Shown here piece by piece: positions 59,269-64,000 of a stretch of 64,000 nucleotides of DNA (position 1 is the first letter of the stretch; each line of letters begins with the position of its first letter). The stretch is from CAZFYZ01 sp964523735 (lineage in GTDB: Bacteria > Armatimonadota > UBA5829): NCBI GenBank assembly GCA_964523735.1, contig CAZFYZ010000004.1, positions 1-64,000 on the forward strand, read 5' to 3'. Made by a program: the position numbers and the translations under genes. Under the pieces are notes generated by a model that saw nothing but the letters and a program-made list of their open reading frames with translations, searched no databases and had not been told where the DNA came from.

Positions 59269-59463
59269 CTACGCTGCTTTCTTCCTACGAGGTCCGGTGA
59301 ATGATCTACGGATCGGCTCCTGGTCGATGCCAAGAGCGCCTTTTGGCGCCGTGTTGGTGCACTTCTGGCAGACCCAGTTAGCCAGGTCACGCAGGTGCTC
59401 CGGCACGTGGGTTATCTCGTTACCACATCTGCAACGCATCGCGTCTGCCTCTTTCTCTGCCAT
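59269..59463 (-). CDS. Small zinc-ribbon-like protein
   Basis: 64 aa. CRCG near residue 11 and CQKC near 33 give four Cys for one zinc (CRCGNEITHVPEHLRDL...WVCQKC), followed by a basic tail (RRSFTGPRRKK). The ribosome-binding site is weak; an internal ATG at 59439 is an alternative start. The gene converges on GH172 across a strong hairpin. Function unknown; nucleic-acid binding is possible. Confidence 0.55.
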   Translation of the reverse strand: MAEKEADAMRCRCGNEITHVPEHLRDLANWVCQKCTNTAPKGALGIDQEPIRRSFTGPRRKKAA

Positions 59464-59721
59464 GGCAGGTCCCGACTCGAATCCGGAAACCCAAGCCGCC
59501 CGCTGCAGTTAGTTGTTCTACTCGTTACTTGCCATTCTTAGCTAGCTTGCAAGCACATCCGTAATGTATATACCCCGTGATGTGCCCTATCTAATATACG
59601 ATTGGGGGCAGATCTTGTGTTCTGGCAAATGTACGGGGACCATCCGATTGAGCTTTGCGATGCAGGTCTGCCGCAGCGACGCCACGGCAGACATCGGACT
59701 GATAGCAGGGCAGCAGATCCA

Positions 59722-60306
59722 CTACGACCGGCGCAACTTAAGAGTACCGGCCGCGGCAGAGAGCGCACAGAGTAATGAGATCAGGGCCGACGGTTCGGGA
59801 ACGACCGTCGCGGTGAATGTTGAGTTGATGCCGTCTTGATCATTGAAGATCAGAACACCACCTGACGTGGTGACGGGATCGAATCTGCTCCATTGAAGGA
59901 GCGTGGCTTGTGTCGTACTCACTGGCCCTACGGAGCTCAGCATGTTCCAAGTGGCCATACCGGGCACGCTGAAGAGATCGAACAAGTCGGGACCTAATCT
60001 GGCAAAACCAACGGCAGAGATCTCATTGCTGCAGAAGACACGCGTGCTGCTTAAGATGTCGTATGTGCCCAGGGCGCCAATCGTGATCTCTGCTGATTGG
60101 CTGTTGATCGACCAAACGCTGTCCTCGCCGTGCCTCTGGCTGGTGTCTGCTACGGTCTTGATGGTGAATGCCTCGTTGGCAAATGGCATTCCGCCTAGCG
60201 TGCCGCTGCCTCTCCCAGTAAATGTACAGGTGATCGGGTTTGCCAGCGCGGCGGACGCCGCCACTAACAAGATGCTGACCGCTAGACCAAAGCATATCCT
60301 CTTCAA
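59722..60306 (-). CDS. PEP-CTERM sorting-domain protein
   Basis: 194 aa. The TTG at 60306 has AAGGAGG ahead; the signal peptide is followed by a beta-rich domain (NPITCTFTGRGSGTLGG...GVLIFNDQDG). The C-terminus is VVPEPSALISLL, a short hydrophobic helix and KLRRS, the PEP-CTERM tripartite signal recognised by exosortase. It is processed and displayed outside the cell. No exosortase gene lies in this window. The 59464-59721 space contains no recognised gene. Confidence 0.82.
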   Translation of the reverse strand: MKRICFGLAVSILLVAASAALANPITCTFTGRGSGTLGGMPFANEAFTIKTVADTSQRHGEDSVWSINSQSAEITIGALGTYDILSSTRVFCSNEISAVGFARLGPDLFDLFSVPGMATWNMLSSVGPVSTTQATLLQWSRFDPVTTSGGVLIFNDQDGINSTFTATVVPEPSALISLLCALSAAAGTLKLRRS

Positions 60307-60557
60307 GTTTCCAGTCCTCCTTCCGAATAAGCAAACCATCTCTTGATGCTCAGGCTTCCCTCGGCGGGCCTTATGTTGGAGCACAAGCCACGCCACCATG
60401 AAAGCTTCCGCTCTTACAGTCATACATAAGACGGCCCGAGGCGTCGCGGATGTGACGGAAAGATCGGGTTGTTTTTCGGAGAGACTGGGAACTGCTAGAA
60501 TTCTTGCTTGTGGTCGCGAGTCACGAGATTGTGCACTGCTTCGCGTGGGTCCTTGGA

Positions 60558-60749
60558 TTAGAAGAGGATCGCGTGGATCTGTTCTGTGACGGGCATGTAG
60601 ATGTCGAGTCTCTTGCTGAGCAGGTATGCGGCTTTGCAGGTGGGCATGCCCTCAGCGACTTGACCGAGAGAGGCGAGGCCTTCTTCGACCGATCTGCCCT
60701 CACCCAGCGCAGAACCGAGACGGAGGTTGCGTGAAAGGCGGCTGGCGCA
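60558..60749 (-). pseudogene. gpsA: Remnant of glycerol-3-phosphate dehydrogenase C-terminus
   Basis: About 63 codons encode CASRLSRNLRLGSALGEG, then RSVEEGLASLGQVAEGMPT and MPVTEQIHAILF. This matches the GpsA C-terminal domain (LTCTS-LSRN, GRSLEEAL-ELG-VAEG, MPITEQVYAVLF). Nothing upstream in the same frame resembles the rest of GpsA (about 270 residues are missing). The sequence ends slightly before the normal C-terminus. It is an isolated gene fragment. The remaining parts of 60307-60976 hold nothing else I recognise. Confidence 0.75.
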
Positions 60750-60976
60750 GGCAGCCATGAAGAGCGTATGGCGCAAGCAGTCTCCCTCATTAACCCCTTG
60801 CTTGGTCCAGCTTCCAAGGGCGACTCTACCTCTTGATGTAGAAGAACATCATCGACTCGCCCGTCTGCTCACCTACAGCCCCCGCCTGGTCCGTGTGCGC
60901 ATCTCTTAGCCATGGGTACGTACATATGGGAACATCCATTCGCTTGCGAATATCGCACGGAGGGAGGCGACAAGAG

Positions 60977-61204
60977 TTGCCACACATTCATGCACAACCA
61001 CGGCCCAGGAGGTCCCCAGTCGGCAGGATCCTTCTAGCCATCATTCTGATAGCTATTCTGGCATTGCTCGCTTGGTACTTCCTGGCTGGCCCGGGCAGGT
61101 CGCTCGTTGAGGCCTCTGGGGTAAGCAACGATCCATCTTTGCTGCCGGAGATGCCGGCAGCCGGTTATACACATGTCATTCAGCAATCGATCCTACAGGA
61201 GTAA
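60977..61204 (+). CDS. Small single-helix membrane protein
   Basis: 75 aa from the TTG at 60977 (GGAGGGAGG upstream). The basic N-terminus (MPHIHAQPRPRRSP) precedes one helix (VGRILLAIILIAILALLAWYFLAGP) and a short outer tail. The next gene starts 4 bases after the stop, so the two form a unit. Function unknown. Confidence 0.6.
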   Translation: MPHIHAQPRPRRSPVGRILLAIILIAILALLAWYFLAGPGRSLVEASGVSNDPSLLPEMPAAGYTHVIQQSILQE

Positions 61205-61208
61205 TCAT

Positions 61209-61934
61209 ATGATAGGCAAAGAGAGTCAACATCACGGACAGGAGCATAGCGACATGGCGCCTCTCCGAGAGCTTCGCGATTGGCAAGTTGCCGAGGGTGA
61301 TCCTGATATCCGTGGATGGGAAGTCGTTGATACTGAAGAGCACAAAGTCGGTCAAATAGAGGACTTGATAATAGACAGGCGAACAGGCGAAGCCTCTTTT
61401 GCGCAGATAGGCTACGGAGGCAACCTGGGAATCGGTGAGAAGCACACCCTGATTCCCATCGACGAGTTGAGGCTGGACCCGGGCGCGAAGCGTGTGATTT
61501 CTCGCTATCCTCTGGACTCCATGCGATCAGCGCCGGAGTTCCGCGAAGACACTCGCGATTTCGGTTCTTTTAGCGGCTTCTGGGCCGGTCTGGCCGCAGC
61601 GGGAGTGGGCAGACCGCGCGAGCCCGTTGAGCGCGAAGAACAGCGGGGAGGGTTCGTGCAACGCTTCGTCCAGAGGATGGAAGGCGGGCGTGAACCTGAG
61701 CATCCGGTTGAGGCTACCGCCCCGGTCGAGCGGGAAGGCGAATTCGTGAAGAGGGTACGTGTTCACCTCGCGCACCGCCTCAGGGGTGGGGATGAGACAC
61801 CACTCAGTGAAGGCGATGTCATTGAGATCCCCGTGACGCAGCGCGGCGAGAGCCGGAGGAGTGTGATTGACGAGATCGTGATCCGACTGGAGGCCCTCGA
61901 AGAGGATGAGGAGCCGCACAGAAGAGCCGCGTGA
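61209..61934 (+). CDS. PRC-barrel domain protein
   Basis: 241 aa. A PRC-barrel occupies about 30-105 (DIRGWEVVDTEEHKVGQIEDLIID, IPIDELRLD). The rest is charged and partly repetitive (REPVEREEQRGGFVQRFVQRMEGG), and the C-terminal part (KRVRVHLAHRLRGGDETPLSEGDVIEIPVTQRGE) recalls a DUF2382-like stress domain. AGGAG precedes the ATG at 61209. PRC-barrel proteins of this type are often stress-induced. It is likely co-expressed with the small membrane protein upstream. Confidence 0.82.
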   Translation: MIGKESQHHGQEHSDMAPLRELRDWQVAEGDPDIRGWEVVDTEEHKVGQIEDLIIDRRTGEASFAQIGYGGNLGIGEKHTLIPIDELRLDPGAKRVISRYPLDSMRSAPEFREDTRDFGSFSGFWAGLAAAGVGRPREPVEREEQRGGFVQRFVQRMEGGREPEHPVEATAPVEREGEFVKRVRVHLAHRLRGGDETPLSEGDVIEIPVTQRGESRRSVIDEIVIRLEALEEDEEPHRRAA

Positions 61935-61978
61935 TCACGGGCTTGTGCATCTACGAGATAGAGGCTGTTGCCATGTAG

Positions 61979-62032
61979 CTGTAGCGGGCGTCTCTGTCGC
62001 CCTTGGGAGGCGTCGGAGACGCCTGCTACAGT
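61979..62032. repeat. Family A palindromic repeat
   Basis: CTGTAGCGGGCGTCTCTGTC and GGCGTCGGAGACGCCTGCTAC in inverted orientation between the PRC-barrel gene and rdgB ends. Same core as at 23925-24080 and 40978-41073. Confidence 0.75.
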
Positions 62033-62051
62033 GACAATGCCTGTTGCTGCT

Positions 62052-62633
62052 CTAGAGAGCCTGCAGCAGGCTTCTTGCTTTGATAAGAGCCTTCCCCCGA
62101 TGTGAGATCGCATTCTTCTCTTCGGCAGGGAATTCGGCCACGCACTTGCGCAAATCCGGCAAGTACAGGATTGGATCGTAGCCGAAACCGTTTGTGCCGC
62201 GGGGTTCGCGGGAGATGACGCCTTCGAGAGAGTCCTCGCAGGTTTCGAGACGTCCATTCGGCCAGGCAATGGCGATCGCGCACCTGAATCGAGCCGAGCG
62301 TTTGTCATCCGGTACATCGCGCATCATTTGCAGGAGCTTCGCTATACGCTCGGGGTCTGAGGGGGCGAATCTGCTGGAGTAGACGCCCGGTGCGCCATCC
62401 AGCGCGTCGACTTCCAAACCGGAGTCATCGGCCAGAGTTGCCTCATCTGTGAAAGAGGCATAGGCGCGGGCCTTGAGAATAGCGTTCTCGATGAATGTCG
62501 AGCCCGTTTCATCGACCTCCGGAGCATCGGGGTAGTCGGAGAGCGAGACGATCTCGAACGGAACACCTTCCAGCACCGCGGCCATTTCACGCGCCTTGCC
62601 TTCGTTCTTCGTGGCGATGACGAGCTTTCTCAG
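62052..62633 (-). CDS. rdgB: XTP/dITP pyrophosphatase
   Basis: 193 aa Ham1/RdgB protein that hydrolyses non-canonical purine triphosphates. LVIATKNEGKAREM, DETGSTFIENAILKARAYAS, LADDSGLEVDAL and GTNGFGYDPILY are diagnostic. No ATG, GTG or TTG lies in frame before the conserved start; CTG at 62633 gives MRKLVIATKN and has GGGGAGG 7 bases upstream. So this gene seems to initiate at CTG. It follows rph, as in many bacteria. Confidence 0.93.
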   Translation of the reverse strand: MRKLVIATKNEGKAREMAAVLEGVPFEIVSLSDYPDAPEVDETGSTFIENAILKARAYASFTDEATLADDSGLEVDALDGAPGVYSSRFAPSDPERIAKLLQMMRDVPDDKRSARFRCAIAIAWPNGRLETCEDSLEGVISREPRGTNGFGYDPILYLPDLRKCVAEFPAEEKNAISHRGKALIKARSLLQAL

Positions 62634-62674
62634 CGGACAACCTCCCCTCAGCCCCCTCGTGAAGTGAGGGGGAG

Positions 62675-63400
62675 CTAGAGCACGTCGGCCAGCTCGGTCT
62701 TCATGATCTTGATGAGCTTGCCGACGCCCTTCTGCGCCAGGTCGAGGAGGTTGTTGAAGCGGTTCATCGTAAACGGAACGCCCTCGGCAGTGGTCTGAAT
62801 CTCGACGATCCTGTTCGCCGCCGTCATCACCACGTTCATATCGACGCCCGCGTTGGAGTCTTCCTTGTAGTTGAGGTCCAACAACTCCTCGTTGGCGACA
62901 ACGCCGACGCTGATAGCTGCGATAAGGTCGCTGAACGGCATCTTCTTTACAAGCCCGTCCTTCTTGAGCTGTGCGCAGGCATCGACAAACGCAATGAAGG
63001 CGCCTGTGATCGAAGCCGTTCGCGTGCCGCCATCGGCCTGAATAACGTCGCAGTCCAGCCAGATGGTTCGCTCGCCCATGGCTGGCATGTCTGCGACGGA
63101 TCTCACCGCACGACCCACCAGCCTCTGGATCTCCTGGCTTCTGCCGTTGATATGGCCCTTGCTGACATCCCGATGAGTGCGGGTCTCGCACGAACGAGGC
63201 AGCATTCCGTACTCGGCCGTTACCCAGCCCTGGCCCTGGCCCTTGAGGAATGGGGGGACCTTCTCCTCGACCGAGGCCGTGCAGATCACCTTGGTGTCGC
63301 CCATCTCGATGAGGCAACTTCCCTCGGCATACTTGTTGAAGTTGCGGGTTATCTTAACCGGTCTGAGCTCGTCAACCGCTCGGCCGTCGAGTCGAATCAT
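62675..63400 (-). CDS. rph: Ribonuclease PH
   Basis: 241 aa. It trims tRNA 3' ends phosphorolytically. The RNase PH fold is evident: GRAVDELRPVKI, GDTKVICTASVEEKVPPFL, GWVTAEYGMLPRS, GRSQEIQRLVGRAVRS, DCDVIQADGGTRTASITGA and SVGVV...LDLNYKEDS (metal-site Asp). GAGGAGAGG precedes the ATG. It lies between murI and rdgB. Confidence 0.97.
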   Translation of the reverse strand: MIRLDGRAVDELRPVKITRNFNKYAEGSCLIEMGDTKVICTASVEEKVPPFLKGQGQGWVTAEYGMLPRSCETRTHRDVSKGHINGRSQEIQRLVGRAVRSVADMPAMGERTIWLDCDVIQADGGTRTASITGAFIAFVDACAQLKKDGLVKKMPFSDLIAAISVGVVANEELLDLNYKEDSNAGVDMNVVMTAANRIVEIQTTAEGVPFTMNRFNNLLDLAQKGVGKLIKIMKTELADVL

Positions 63401-63425
63401 AAGTGCCTCTCCTCATACAGTTGTT

Positions 63426-63505
63426 GCTTCGGGACGCCTCGTCCCGAAGCATAGCATGCTCTCCTGATGTGCAAAGTTGCTGCTTTGGACGCCCCGTCCC
63501 GAAGC
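63426..63505. repeat. Two family B palindromes between murI and rph
   Basis: The first (63426-63450) is GCTTCGGGACG, CCT, CGTCCCGAAGC, an 11-bp perfect stem. The second (63482-63505) is an imperfect copy. They occupy most of the 121 bases between the two genes. Confidence 0.8.
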
Positions 63506-63521
63506 ATAGGATGCCTGGGGT

Positions 63522-64000
63522 CTAGATAGTCGCAGCCGCCGATAGGTCGCGGCAGATCACTTCGCCGATCGGCCTGCCGAGAAACTTGCTGCCGAGATCG
63601 GCAAGGCCGCTGGTCTCACCGCTGGCATAGAACTCGTGCCGGTCACAGGCCTCAGCGGCGGCGCATCCTCTCACGTCAAGAGTGTTCGCAAGCGCCAGCG
63701 CGGTTTCCTCCGCCGGGTCCACGATCGTCACGTCAGGCCCTGCCGCGCACTCGATGGCTCGTCTGAGGAACGGATAGTGAGTACAGCCCAGAATGATCGT
63801 ATCGCAGCCCGCATCCTCGCTCTCGGCCATGCCGGACTCAACCAGCGGCACGAACTTGGGGCAGGCCTGCTGGACTACCTGAGCCGAGAAGCCGCACCGG
63901 CTGATCTCCCTCACATAAGCCTCGCTCTTCACGGTGCCCGTCGTGGCCAGTATGCCGATCGGCGCGTCCTGGGCGATCTTGACTGCTGCCCGTGCTCCAG
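63522..64000 (-). CDS. murI: Glutamate racemase, C-terminal part (cut by window end)
   Basis: The last ~158 residues. It makes D-glutamate for peptidoglycan. GILATTGTVKSEAY, CPKFVPLVESG and the second catalytic Cys in ILGCTHYPFL are typical. The C-terminus is slightly extended (GETSGLADLGSKFLGRPIGEV). The N-terminal half with the first catalytic Cys lies beyond position 64000. It heads the murI-rph-rdgB group. Confidence 0.93.
   Translation of the reverse strand, partial: GARAAVKIAQDAPIGILATTGTVKSEAYVREISRCGFSAQVVQQACPKFVPLVESGMAESEDAGCDTIILGCTHYPFLRRAIECAAGPDVTIVDPAEETALALANTLDVRGCAAAEACDRHEFYASGETSGLADLGSKFLGRPIGEVICRDLSAAATI

Noticed and set aside
60521..60817. 98-codon minus-strand open frame
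   Set aside because: It is a different frame over the gpsA remnant, and its translation is Ser/Pro-rich with no homology.
1..64000. Prophage, IS element or biosynthetic gene cluster
   Set aside because: No transposase, integrase, phage structural, NRPS/PKS or RiPP genes; the only mobile-type signals are short palindromic repeats.

Overview
The window is about 64 kb of moderately GC-rich bacterial DNA carrying roughly 50 genes on both strands in short operons. It reads as the backbone of a free-living bacterium assembled from metagenomic or draft contigs: two 10-N scaffold gaps (22652-22661 and 24639-24648) each interrupt a gene. Conserved clusters rpsF-ssb-rpsR, cysE-cysS and murI-rph-rdgB, with a diaminopimelate decarboxylase, indicate a peptidoglycan-containing bacterium. 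The mix of PPi-dependent phosphofructokinase, GH172/DUF2961, a DUF6785-type permease, GHL10 glycosidase, a PEP-CTERM protein and a giant BcrAD/DUF2229 activase would suit Armatimonadota or a similar deep-branching phylum. That placement is an inference from gene content only.

Layout. 0.1-2.5 kb: a circularly permuted ATP-grasp ligase next to a KamA-type radical SAM aminomutase. 2.5-9.6 kb: class II aldolase, glutaredoxin, two paralogous exported proteins, dienelactone hydrolase, Gfo/Idh/MocA dehydrogenase, sugar MFS porter, TspO. 9.7-16.2 kb: cysE-cysS, a VanW protein, tRNA-Val, rpsF-ssb-rpsR and a PGI/PMI-like SIS protein. 16.2-25.2 kb: quinone-oxidoreductase-like enzyme, zinc-ribbon and HEAT proteins, GHL10 glycosidase, nucleotide-sugar decarboxylase, argC fragment, smpB, REC-HD-GYP regulator. 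25.3-35.3 kb: selenocysteine-containing selD, ferredoxin, phosphodiester-glycosidase-like protein, a duplicated membrane protein, the giant activase, PPi-phosphofructokinase. 35.4-47.3 kb: ECF sigma fused to a zinc anti-sigma domain, M1-like peptidase, copC-copD, several exported or membrane unknowns, lysA with a candidate attenuator. 47.3-59.5 kb: ABC exporter, MFS, RbsC-type permeases and binding protein without an ATPase, sugar-isomerase-like TIM barrel, a membrane protein with two L7/L12-CTD-like modules, DUF6785 permease and GH172. 59.7-64 kb: PEP-CTERM protein, gpsA remnant, PRC-barrel protein, rdgB, rph, murI (cut by the window end).

Themes. Carbohydrate handling dominates (aldolase, PFP, PGI/PMI-like, GHL10, GH172, sugar transporters). 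Selenocysteine use is supported by an in-frame UGA plus a SECIS-like hairpin in selD. Most sigma70-like promoters found here have a TTGC-type -35 box with a 17-bp spacer. Three genes (rpsF, the nucleotide-sugar decarboxylase, rdgB) appear to start at ACG or CTG behind strong Shine-Dalgarno sites. Two genes have inverted repeats that would mask their Shine-Dalgarno site. Several families of dispersed palindromes lie between genes, and two repeat elements sit in frame inside the giant activase gene.
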